Of a stretch of 64,000 nt of DNA, positions 25,652 to 33,926 are shown one piece after another. Both the position numbers and the translations under genes were made by a program. The stretch is from Promethearchaeati archaeon (GTDB taxonomy: Archaea; Asgardarchaeota; Heimdallarchaeia; Heimdallarchaeales; Heimdallarchaeaceae). The stretch lies in NCBI GenBank assembly GCA_013166775.1, contig JABLTJ010000012.1, positions 18,132-82,131 of the forward strand. Direction: 5' to 3'. Below the pieces are notes generated by a model, which saw only the letters and a list, made by a program, of their open reading frames with translations, made no database searches and had not been told where the DNA came from. Numbering within the stretch: position 1 is the stretch's first letter; each line of letters opens with the position of its first letter.

Positions 25652-26496
25652 AGATATGCAATTTCTAGAGCTTGTAATAGTTCAGCAGGGATTATCCTAT
25701 CCTCTGCAAATTCCCAAAGGCTTGGATCTCTGCGTTCCATAGAAGGAGGATTAACAGCTCTTCTAAGAAGGAAGTATAAAATGTCTTTTGAAGAAATAAA
25801 AGCAATTGTCCAATTCTCATTTTTTATTGCTTTTTTGGCATCTATAACTTCTGTCCACTCTCTTTCGAATCTTGCTTCTTCAAATAATTTCATTGTAATC
25901 TGAAATAGATCTTTTGCTCTAGTTTCATCAGCTGGTAAATGTAATTCAGGATAATCTTTAAGTCTGTGAGTGATTGGTAATCCGTTATCAAATCGATTTT
26001 CAAATAAAGCAAGCATATGCAAATTCTCTTCATAAGCATTTTTTGCCCAAGGAGTTTTTGGAGGTTTACCCATCATTTTAATGAATATTCTATGCTCAGG
26101 TTTCCATTCCCACTCTTGACATAACGTGATTCTGTTTTGAATAAACTGTTCTTTTTCAAACCAAACTTCACAATTTCGTAGAAAGGAGAGATAAAGAGAT
26201 GCTTGATAAATATCGCTTAAACTTTCAATCTGCTTGTTCAGTGCTTTCATCATATATTCTACGTCATGAAACCATACATCAAGAATCTTACCTTGAAATT
26301 CATATTTTTTATTATGTATAAATGGAGTTTGATTTGTTCTAATCACGACTAAATCAATATCACTAAATTCTTTAGCAGTTCCATCAGCCCAAGATCCCAC
26401 AAGTAACACAGCTAGAGTGTTCTCATCTAGTAAATCTTCCAAAACCAGATTTTTTAATTTAGTAAGAATTTCGGATTCAACTGATTTCTCTTCCAT
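25648..26496 (-). CDS. Nucleotidyltransferase-domain protein (GSx10DxD type)
   Basis: This 282-residue protein has an N-terminal MNT-like nucleotidyltransferase core: LLVGSWADGTAKEFSDIDLVVI gives the GS-x10-D-x-D metal motif and ILDVWFH supplies the third acidic residue. The C-terminal helical part (about 105-280) resembles that of aminoglycoside-type nucleotidyltransferases. It may transfer a nucleotide to a small molecule or protein, or act as an antitoxin-type AMPylase. No HEPN partner gene is adjacent, which argues against a two-gene MNT/HEPN toxin module. Clear ATG at 26496. Confidence 0.75.
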   Translation of the reverse strand: MEEKSVESEILTKLKNLVLEDLLDENTLAVLLVGSWADGTAKEFSDIDLVVIRTNQTPFIHNKKYEFQGKILDVWFHDVEYMMKALNKQIESLSDIYQASLYLSFLRNCEVWFEKEQFIQNRITLCQEWEWKPEHRIFIKMMGKPPKTPWAKNAYEENLHMLALFENRFDNGLPITHRLKDYPELHLPADETRAKDLFQITMKLFEEARFEREWTEVIDAKKAIKNENWTIAFISSKDILYFLLRRAVNPPSMERRDPSLWEFAEDRIIPAELLQALEIAYL

Positions 26497-26649
26497 CGTG
26501 ATGTGAAGGAATTTCTAGAATATTAGTTTATCTGAAAACAGTAGCATCATTAGCAGTTGGATTCTCTACTAAGCTTACTTAGAACTGGATATTAGAGTTT
26601 CTAACTGTTACCTAAAGAGTAAACTTGAAAAATCAATAGAAACTAATTC

Positions 26650-26683
26650 AATTGTTTCAAATTGGTTGGAAAGTGAAACAATT
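26650..26683. promoter_or_regulatory. Inverted repeat upstream of the 26.7-kb gene
   Basis: Perfect 10-bp arms AATTGTTTCA (26650-26659) and TGAAACAATT (26674-26683) with a 14-nt spacer, about 10 bp upstream of the TATA-like TTTAAAAATA at 26695-26704. The position immediately upstream of the core promoter fits an activator or repressor site. The regulator is unknown. Confidence 0.45.
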
Positions 26684-26729
26684 TAGGTGATCGTTTAAAA
26701 ATAGTTCAAATTTATGGTGAGGTCTCTCT

Positions 26730-28538
26730 ATGTCCACAAGGCAAATCCTCCAAGAAGTACTTGATATCATGAATGATATTCATACCACTGTAACTAATAT
26801 CAATTGGAGAGATTATTCGGAAACTCGAGTGAAGATTTTAGTTACCAGGAAAACTGATGAGCTGAAACACATTATAAGTGATCTACCGGATGAAGATATT
26901 TTCAGCTCTGATGAAGCATCAACGTTTTTTGAAAAAATCCTTGACAAAATCACAAGAATTCTAAGTAATTTACCTTCAGATAAAATGCCTTTACAATGGT
27001 ACGAATTAGAACTATGGAGGTTAAGATATGCTTCTATGTATGCTTTACAGTGGGGACATGGGGGTGAATTACAGGTGGCAGGTACAGCTCATGCTCTTGC
27101 TAATGTTCTTATTGGAATTCAGACTATGGATGTGCAGGATCTCATCGTAGATTGGGATCATCCTGAATTTGAAAAACGAAGGAAATTAATTTTGAATTAT
27201 CTCAATTCTGCTTATCTTTTCTTCTTTAGTTTGTGCACATCTCTTAACCATATTTACAAACATGATGTTGAACATTGGTTATCGGAAGGAGTTAAGGCAA
27301 GTATTCAGTATCTAAAATATCTGGATTACTTCTGGAATGTCCCTAAAAATATCCAACTTGAAAAGAAGAAATATAAGAATGTAAGAGATCCTAATTATTC
27401 CCCATATTATGCGACTTTTGCTGGAATTGATTACATAGTTTCTTTCCTCTTGGATTTACAGAAATACTTCTTCAGAGATAATATAAAAATTGACACTAAA
27501 GAAGAAATCATAAATCTCAGAGAACCTGAAAAATTTCTTGAATCTCTTCAGAAGCTGGTAGAAAAAGGAGAAAATTATATTGCTGATTTCAAAAAACATG
27601 TGGATGAAGGATTTTTTGACATCAATGAAGAGCCATTGAATGATCCAGATATAAAAGAAACGATTTACGAATTATATGTATCCAAGATCTGGATAAAAGG
27701 TTTAATCGCAATAAATGAGCTAGTCATTAATGAGAATGAAGATGAGATTACTTCTTTAGTAGAATCGGTGATTCCTGAGTTATTCAAGTATGTAGATAAA
27801 TATAACCATCTCTTTAGTGAAGAGGATTTCATTCATAGTCAAATAGCTGATGGGATTAATTCAATTCTCAACGAAGTGATTTTATTTTCAGGAGTCATTG
27901 CAATAAAAACAGGGAAAACTTCAGATATAGAGAAAATTGAAAATGATTATAGAATGTTTTTCACTGAAGAAGCTATGAAAAGATATCCAACACTCAATGG
28001 TCTTTTTACAACATTTAAAATCACAAATTCAATCATAAAAGATGAAATCATCAATCTAGAAAAATATGCTCTGAAACTAATTCAACTCTCCGAGTATACT
28101 TTATACGAATCAAGGAATTCTTTTTCTTATTCTCTATTAGGTAACATGATTCTCTTAATTCTTGGTTCTATTTCAAAAGAAGAGTTCCAGAAAAATGTTA
28201 GAGATAAATTTGAATATTTGTTGCCTTCATTTTCAGAGAGCTTGATTTCAGAGATAGAGATTTATCTAGCAAATCTTAATCTAGCACTGAACGATGAGCA
28301 ATCTTCTTTCGATATGAACAGATTACTAATACCACAATATTTTGACCCTTATTCAGTTTTCATTCCTGAGTTAGGTATGCTAGCAAAGAAGTTTGAATTT
28401 AAAGAGATAGTGTATTTACCATTTAATCTTCAGAAGGACTACTTAGCTGATTCTGACCAAAAAATGATGAAGCAAATTGATACAGCTATAGAACAAACTG
28501 AAACATCCGTAGAACAACCAGATACACTTTCAGATTGA
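26730..28538 (+). CDS. Large helical protein of unknown function
   Basis: A 602-residue, largely alpha-helical soluble protein without signal peptide. Notable segments are QWGHGGELQVAGTAHALANVLIG (first 20 residues QWGHGGELQVAGTAHALANV near 108-127), a Trp/Tyr-rich stretch FFFSLCTSLNHIYKHDVEHW and an acidic, Thr/Gln-rich tail (EQTETSVEQPDTLSD). No family is recognised. It could be a scaffold of helical repeats. The start ATG has a GGTGAGG site, and an inverted repeat lies upstream. It is convergent with the roadblock/coiled-coil gene, with 12 bp between stops. Confidence 0.65.
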   Translation: MSTRQILQEVLDIMNDIHTTVTNINWRDYSETRVKILVTRKTDELKHIISDLPDEDIFSSDEASTFFEKILDKITRILSNLPSDKMPLQWYELELWRLRYASMYALQWGHGGELQVAGTAHALANVLIGIQTMDVQDLIVDWDHPEFEKRRKLILNYLNSAYLFFFSLCTSLNHIYKHDVEHWLSEGVKASIQYLKYLDYFWNVPKNIQLEKKKYKNVRDPNYSPYYATFAGIDYIVSFLLDLQKYFFRDNIKIDTKEEIINLREPEKFLESLQKLVEKGENYIADFKKHVDEGFFDINEEPLNDPDIKETIYELYVSKIWIKGLIAINELVINENEDEITSLVESVIPELFKYVDKYNHLFSEEDFIHSQIADGINSILNEVILFSGVIAIKTGKTSDIEKIENDYRMFFTEEAMKRYPTLNGLFTTFKITNSIIKDEIINLEKYALKLIQLSEYTLYESRNSFSYSLLGNMILLILGSISKEEFQKNVRDKFEYLLPSFSESLISEIEIYLANLNLALNDEQSSFDMNRLLIPQYFDPYSVFIPELGMLAKKFEFKEIVYLPFNLQKDYLADSDQKMMKQIDTAIEQTETSVEQPDTLSD

Positions 28539-28550
28539 ATAATATGGTTT

Positions 28551-30236
28551 TTAATCTTCATCTACCTTTTCCGTTAAAAGCTCTAAATCTCTTTTCCTAT
28601 TTTCAATTTCCTCTTTTTTCCGTTTGATTTGATCATCTAATTCCTGAATCTCTTTTGAGATTTTCTGAGCTTTTGAATAATCCTCTTTATCATCAATGGA
28701 GCTCAACAAAGTTTTTTGTATATCTAATTCAGCTTCTAATTCTTTGTATAAAGCATTTAATTGCTTATCTTTGAGATCTAGCTCCTCTTTTGCTCTTTCC
28801 AATCTTCCTCTCTCATTCTTCATTTTGGTTATCAAATCTTTTAATTCTTCATAACTTTCTTCTAGTTTTCCTTTATCTTCTGCTATATTATCGTGGCAAT
28901 CACAGACCTCTTCATTGAGTTTTTCTTTTTCCTTTTCATACTTCTTTATCTTTTTCTCATCGTATTCATCCTTGATTAGGCTATTAATCTCTTCTATTCT
29001 CGCTTTCTTTTCATTAATCTCGATTTGTAAATCATTAATCTCGTCGCTCATTTCATTTTCTTTCTTCTCGTGTTTCTCAATTTCCTTTTCAATGTCTGAA
29101 ATTCCAGATTCTAAATCTTGCATCTCCTTTTTCTTTTCTTCAGAAGTTATTTTCAATTGTTCGATTTTTTCATTTAGATTTGTGATCTCTATTTCGATTT
29201 TATCTATTTTATCGATATCATCTTTTAGTTCAACAACTTCTCTCAAGGTCTGTGCATCTTTCATCTTCTTCTTAAGTTCTCTATTTAAAGCTAGAATTCT
29301 CTTTTCTTTTGCACCCCTATCCTCTTCAACATCTACAATACGTAGATTATCTTCTTCTAATTTGATTTTTAGAAGATCAAGATCTACTTCTGTGTCTTTA
29401 ACCTTATGTTGAGCTATTTCCAATTTTTCGTTAATTCCGTTAATTTCAGTGAGAATATCTTGGAATTTCTCCTCATCCCTTTCTTCAATTTCTATCGTTT
29501 CGAGAGAATTCCTTCTTTCTGTTTTCTCTTTGAAAATTTTCTTCAAATCTTTTACATCATCTTTCTTCAATTTCAGCTCTTTAGATAATAAATCGATTCG
29601 TTCTTCTTCGAACATTATTTTTTCATTTAATCTTGTAATTTCTTCAGTTCTTTGATCCTTCTCTATTTCTTGTTTCTGTATCTCAGAATTAAGATCTTCA
29701 ATCTCTTTTTCGATTTTTTCAGCATCTTTCATATCATCAGATGAAGCCCCTAAAAGAATTTGGATGGATTTTTGCTTTTCTAATTTCACTTCCATTTCTT
29801 CATATAGACTCTTTAAATCTCTCTCCTTTGAGCGGATATCTTTCTCAAATAGATCCATTTGTCCAATGTCAATGAGTTTCTCTATTTTTGTGATATATTT
29901 TTGGATGTTTTTAATTCTTATTTCTCCATCTTCCAAGGATTTCCTAAAGAATAAAGCTAGATTGGAGTTTTCCCCGAGCTTGAGAATTAAAACATCTATT
30001 TCATCAGTATCAAAGAGGAGTTGATTATATCCTTTGTAATTATAATTGCATATTTCATATAATGTTCTCAAATTTGAAAGAATATTTGATAAATCGTTTC
30101 CTAACTTAGGTATGTTTACTGACTCCTCAAATTGTTCAAAAGTAGTCTGATAGACAATACCATCATTATAAAACATTACAATATGCTCTACTTCAGGCAG
30201 AGCTCTTTTTATTCTTTCTATTGTTTTTAGCACCAT
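28551..30236 (-). CDS. Roadblock-type domain fused to a long coiled coil
   Basis: A 561-residue protein. Residues 1-115 show a roadblock/LC7-like order: helix IERIKRALPEV, strands HIVMFYNDGIVYQTTF, a long helix LGNDLSNILSNLRTLYE, and strands LLFDTDEIDVLILKLGENSNLALFF. Residues about 120-560 are almost pure Glu/Lys/Asp heptads, an SMC-like coiled coil. The segments near 140-205 and 495-560 are similar to each other (YEEMEVKLEKQKS / YKELEAELDIQKT), so the two ends are an internal repeat. A lone CDCH sits near residue 445. A cytoskeletal or trafficking scaffold is plausible in an Asgard cell. Lies 11 bp downstream of the transporter gene, so probably co-transcribed. Confidence 0.8.
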   Translation of the reverse strand: MVLKTIERIKRALPEVEHIVMFYNDGIVYQTTFEQFEESVNIPKLGNDLSNILSNLRTLYEICNYNYKGYNQLLFDTDEIDVLILKLGENSNLALFFRKSLEDGEIRIKNIQKYITKIEKLIDIGQMDLFEKDIRSKERDLKSLYEEMEVKLEKQKSIQILLGASSDDMKDAEKIEKEIEDLNSEIQKQEIEKDQRTEEITRLNEKIMFEEERIDLLSKELKLKKDDVKDLKKIFKEKTERRNSLETIEIEERDEEKFQDILTEINGINEKLEIAQHKVKDTEVDLDLLKIKLEEDNLRIVDVEEDRGAKEKRILALNRELKKKMKDAQTLREVVELKDDIDKIDKIEIEITNLNEKIEQLKITSEEKKKEMQDLESGISDIEKEIEKHEKKENEMSDEINDLQIEINEKKARIEEINSLIKDEYDEKKIKKYEKEKEKLNEEVCDCHDNIAEDKGKLEESYEELKDLITKMKNERGRLERAKEELDLKDKQLNALYKELEAELDIQKTLLSSIDDKEDYSKAQKISKEIQELDDQIKRKKEEIENRKRDLELLTEKVDED

Positions 30237-30247
30237 TTTTTCTCACA

Positions 30248-31714
30248 TTATGATATAATTAATGACCTAAATTTATTGATCCCTCTGTTAATGTTAGATT
30301 TTATCTGTTCACTTCCATATTTTGAAAATATAAAAAGGATTCCAATTGTTGCAAAAACCGCTAGAATTAAGATCAGACCTATTAGATATGTTCCTCTTGA
30401 AAGCATTGTGAAGTAGATGGAAACTATGAATAGTTGTAAGATTGTCGTACTGAAGCCTATCTTCCAAAAGGTTTTCATTTTTATTGGTCGGTTATTTTGT
30501 TCAGCTATGTTGAGAACTAGTATATTATCTCCTAAAGGTGTCAAATTATCTCCCCAGTTTGCTCCGAAAGAAAGGGCATAGTAATAATCATTACTTGGTG
30601 ACATGATTCCAACAACAGGTATCAAAATCTTAGTTATAGGGATATTATCAATCATTGAGCTTAGGAATGCTGAAACCCAAATAACAAGTATAAGTTGAAA
30701 TACGGGATTATTTGCTCCTAATCCTTTTAGTAAATTTCCGATTAAAGCAACGATTCCAACAGCTTCTAATCCCCCAGCTAGAACAAATATGCCTAGTAGA
30801 TATAGAATAAGTTCAAGATCAAATCTCTTAATTATTTCTTTTGGTTTGAGTCCTAGAAATGCACTGAAAATTGTTAATAACATTGCTACACTCATCGCGA
30901 ATATATCTATAGGTACTTTATCTGAAGGGATAACTGGACCAATGAGTATGAATCCGATAAATAATATTCCTAAACTACTCATTGAAGCATATAACAATCG
31001 TCGACTTTGAACGAAGTTCCACACATTAAATTCATCTAAGGTTTCAATCAATTTTCTTCCAGGATCTCTGAATTCTTTTCTATATAGAAAGATGAAAAAT
31101 GTAATTGTTATTCCAGCAGTTAAAATCGAGAATAAACCTACATTTACAAAGAATTCATTGAATTTTATGTTAGTTTCAGTTACAATTAAAATGTTTGGTA
31201 TTGATGAAATAGAAAAGAAAGTACCTCCAATATTAACCATGATTGCTTCAGTGATAATATACGGCGTTGGATCTATTTTTAGAATACGTGAAATAGTAAT
31301 TGTCAATGGTATTAGAATCATAACTGTTAGAATATTATTGATAATTGCAGAGAAGAAAACTGAGATTATACACAGAATGGTCATCAGTGCTATAGGTTTC
31401 CCTTTTGATAGTTTAATTGCTAGAACACCAAGAAATTGAAAAAGCCCCACTTCGTCAGAAATTTGTACAATAAACATCATCCCCAGTATTAGTATAAGTG
31501 AGTGTAAGTTAACAAACCCATCATCAGGAGTTCCAAACAATAAATCCACAATAACAGAAAAATTTTTTTTCTCAATAAAGGTCAAGACAAAATAGGTGAT
31601 AACTGCAGCTGTTATAGCAGCAACCGCTCGATTTAATTTATCTGTGAAAATTAGAACAATGACAGCAAGGAAACATAAAGATATAATAATCTGACTCGCT
31701 AGAATTTTTGGCAC
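30248..31714 (-). CDS. ArsB/NhaD/CitMHS-family membrane transporter
   Basis: A 488-residue ion-transporter-superfamily protein with 11-13 helices. Conserved half-repeats include ILILGMMFIVQISDEVGLFQFLG, the helix-break motif SAIINNILTVMILIPLTITI, the repeated SSMIDNIPITKILIPVVG and the GANWGDNLTPLGDN motif of ArsB/NhaD/P-protein transporters. It may exchange Na+/H+ or export an anion such as arsenite; no arsR or arsA gene is adjacent, so arsenite specificity is not supported. The start is a GTG with a weak TATA-like element about 22 nt upstream, possibly leaderless. The gene leads the pair with the roadblock/coiled-coil protein. Confidence 0.88.
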   Translation of the reverse strand: MPKILASQIIISLCFLAVIVLIFTDKLNRAVAAITAAVITYFVLTFIEKKNFSVIVDLLFGTPDDGFVNLHSLILILGMMFIVQISDEVGLFQFLGVLAIKLSKGKPIALMTILCIISVFFSAIINNILTVMILIPLTITISRILKIDPTPYIITEAIMVNIGGTFFSISSIPNILIVTETNIKFNEFFVNVGLFSILTAGITITFFIFLYRKEFRDPGRKLIETLDEFNVWNFVQSRRLLYASMSSLGILFIGFILIGPVIPSDKVPIDIFAMSVAMLLTIFSAFLGLKPKEIIKRFDLELILYLLGIFVLAGGLEAVGIVALIGNLLKGLGANNPVFQLILVIWVSAFLSSMIDNIPITKILIPVVGIMSPSNDYYYALSFGANWGDNLTPLGDNILVLNIAEQNNRPIKMKTFWKIGFSTTILQLFIVSIYFTMLSRGTYLIGLILILAVFATIGILFIFSKYGSEQIKSNINRGINKFRSLIIS

Positions 31715-31890
31715 CTTTATCTAATTTTCTCATTTAATTCCAAGACTAGTTGCTTTTTATGCAATTTCTAACCGATGATTTGTCTTTGTAAGTAATTTCA
31801 AAACTACAATTATAAAACAGTTTTGTCATCTTGTTACCTCAAGTGGATAAGTCATCAACTTGAACTACATAGAAAAACAGTTATTTTATA

Positions 31891-33753
31891 TTAAGAGAAG
31901 ATTTCTTGTGCCCATTTTTCCATAATGTCACTTTTTTCTTTTTCCAGATATCTACCTGTAAGAATAGTATGACCAAAATATTGCATAAATGAAGAGGATA
32001 CTAATTTACTAGCGAATGTTTCTACTTTCTTTCTTGCTGAATAAGATGAACCCTTGAAAGCATAACATACTATGATATTTTCAATATTCTGAAAGATAAG
32101 AAGATAGTTTTGGTGCTCAATTCGTCTAATTAAACCTTCAGTCGCGAATATTTCTTGAACAATGTTATTTATCGCAGATAAGAAACCAGATAGAAGAACC
32201 TGATCTACTTTTGTATCATCACCAAATTGCATCGAAAATAACGGAATACCATTTTCATTCAAAATAATCAACATAACAGGTATATCATTTTCTATTTCGT
32301 CAAGCTCAAAAGTGGCTCTATTTATCATATTAAGTACTAAGTTATCTATTTTTGATTCCTTAATTCTATCAGCAAGACTAACATTTTCTTCGATTAAATT
32401 CTTCCATTTATTCACTTCTGAAAGCAAATTATCATGGTCATTCGAAATTCTTCTAGCTAAGTTTTCTAAATCCTGTCCTTCAGCAATTGCTTGAGCTTGC
32501 GATAAGAATCCACTAGCTTTACCTATATCTGTATCAAGCAAAGCTAGCCTCCCCTTTAGCCAGTAAACTTCTGCAAGTAGAGATTTAGAAAATTGTTGCT
32601 GAGCAATTTTCAGTATCTTATTTGTCAATTCCTCAAGATCTGAAAGGATAGTTCGATTATCGGTGAATCTTAATTCATGTAATAGAATTTCACAGAGATT
32701 TAACATTGCATGAACATTGATTTCTTGATATACTAGATTTCTCTCAATTATACTTTGAAGAATTTCTTGAGCTCTCCCTAAACTGTAGAATCTATTAATT
32801 TTGCGGAGTAATATTGCTTCAGATAAAATCGAATAGTAAAAAATCATTGTTCCGGAATGTTCTTTACTGGTTTTTTTTGATAATTCAAGATATTTCTCAG
32901 CTTCAGCAAACTGATTCTTATTTGATAGAATATTAATTAGATAATAGGAGGATTCAACAACAGTGAATTTGAAGTTTATTTCTAGAGATCTTGCCAAGCT
33001 TTTGGAAAAATATTCTAAAGCATTATCAAGATCACCTTTACTATAATATACAATCCCCACATTATTGTAAGTAATCGCCATTCCATATATATTACCAAGT
33101 TCTTGGTGATAAATCAAAGCAGTATTGTAGAATTGAAGAGCTTTACCAAAATCTCCCTTGAGTCTGTAAATCTCTCCAATAGCCACGTTACACTTCGCTA
33201 CAATGATGCTATTATTCAGTGCTCTTCCTTTTACCAAACTCTGTTCAAGTAATAACATAGATTCTTGTAAACTTCCTTTGAATGTCAGAATCTTTCCTTT
33301 ACGATATAAACATTGAGCATAGAGATCATCATTCTTTGTAATTTTGGATAAAATGAGACACTCATTTAAGTATTCCAAAGATTTTACCAAATCAACGAAA
33401 CAGAAAACAGATCCTTTTTGAAATAAGATTTTGGCAGTAATTTCCTTTGAAGAAAGAGAATTAGGATCGTTAATTTCCTTTGTTGCAAGGTATTCTGCTT
33501 TCTCAATTATAAGTAGACTATCTTCAAATCTACCCTGTTGCCAGAGAGATTCAATAATGTAACAGTAAAAATCACATTTTTGTTCGAGTGATAAGAATTT
33601 CTCTTCGAAATTGTTAAGAATTTGTTGAGACAAAATAATGCTTTTTTCAAAAAATCCAAGTTGAGTGTAGATACGTGATTTTGATAAAGCTAATTCAACC
33701 AATGAACTATCAGAGATGTCAGGAGTCTCCTCTAAACGATCTATTTCATCCAA
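31891..33753 (-). CDS. TPR-repeat protein with C-terminal longin/profilin-like domain
   Basis: A 620-residue soluble protein. Residues 15-460 are TPR helices (FGKALQFYNTALIYHQELGN, GDLDNALEYFSKSLARSLEI), an array of roughly ten. Residues about 470-600 form an alpha/beta domain (VMLIILNENGIPLFSMQF, DQVLLSGFLSAINNIVQEI, LIFQNIENIIVCYAFKG) that aligns with the small protein at 15995-16450. TPR arrays bind partner peptides, and the C-terminal domain is probably an Asgard longin/roadblock-like platform. The start given is a TTG, but the frame continues upstream with a clear first TPR helix to an in-frame TAA at 33823-33825, so the true N-terminus is uncertain. Confidence 0.8.
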   Translation of the reverse strand: MDEIDRLEETPDISDSSLVELALSKSRIYTQLGFFEKSIILSQQILNNFEEKFLSLEQKCDFYCYIIESLWQQGRFEDSLLIIEKAEYLATKEINDPNSLSSKEITAKILFQKGSVFCFVDLVKSLEYLNECLILSKITKNDDLYAQCLYRKGKILTFKGSLQESMLLLEQSLVKGRALNNSIIVAKCNVAIGEIYRLKGDFGKALQFYNTALIYHQELGNIYGMAITYNNVGIVYYSKGDLDNALEYFSKSLARSLEINFKFTVVESSYYLINILSNKNQFAEAEKYLELSKKTSKEHSGTMIFYYSILSEAILLRKINRFYSLGRAQEILQSIIERNLVYQEINVHAMLNLCEILLHELRFTDNRTILSDLEELTNKILKIAQQQFSKSLLAEVYWLKGRLALLDTDIGKASGFLSQAQAIAEGQDLENLARRISNDHDNLLSEVNKWKNLIEENVSLADRIKESKIDNLVLNMINRATFELDEIENDIPVMLIILNENGIPLFSMQFGDDTKVDQVLLSGFLSAINNIVQEIFATEGLIRRIEHQNYLLIFQNIENIIVCYAFKGSSYSARKKVETFASKLVSSSFMQYFGHTILTGRYLEKEKSDIMEKWAQEIFS

Positions 33754-33926
33754 AGCTTCTTGAAATTTAGATGTCGAGATGAATGATTGAATTATTTTCA
33801 GTTTTTCTTGTTCTACGGAGAATTAAATCACACTCACAGTTAACAATTAGTATTAAGCATATAAGGAGTCAAATAAATATGTTTCATTTGAGGCTAGTAA
33901 AATGAAAAAGAATAAATTAGATGAAA

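Noticed and set aside
25648..26496. MNT half of a toxin-antitoxin pair
   Set aside because: No HEPN-type gene on either side; the protein is 282 residues with its own C-terminal helical domain, so a stand-alone nucleotidyltransferase is more likely.
28915..29412. Ser/Phe/Ile-rich plus-strand frame of 165 residues opposite the coiled-coil gene
   Set aside because: A mirror of the Glu/Lys-codon-rich coiled coil on the other strand; no promoter or ribosome-binding site.
30248..31714. Arsenite exporter ArsB
   Set aside because: The superfamily match is clear but no arsR, arsA or arsC is nearby and NhaD/P-protein relatives share the motifs.
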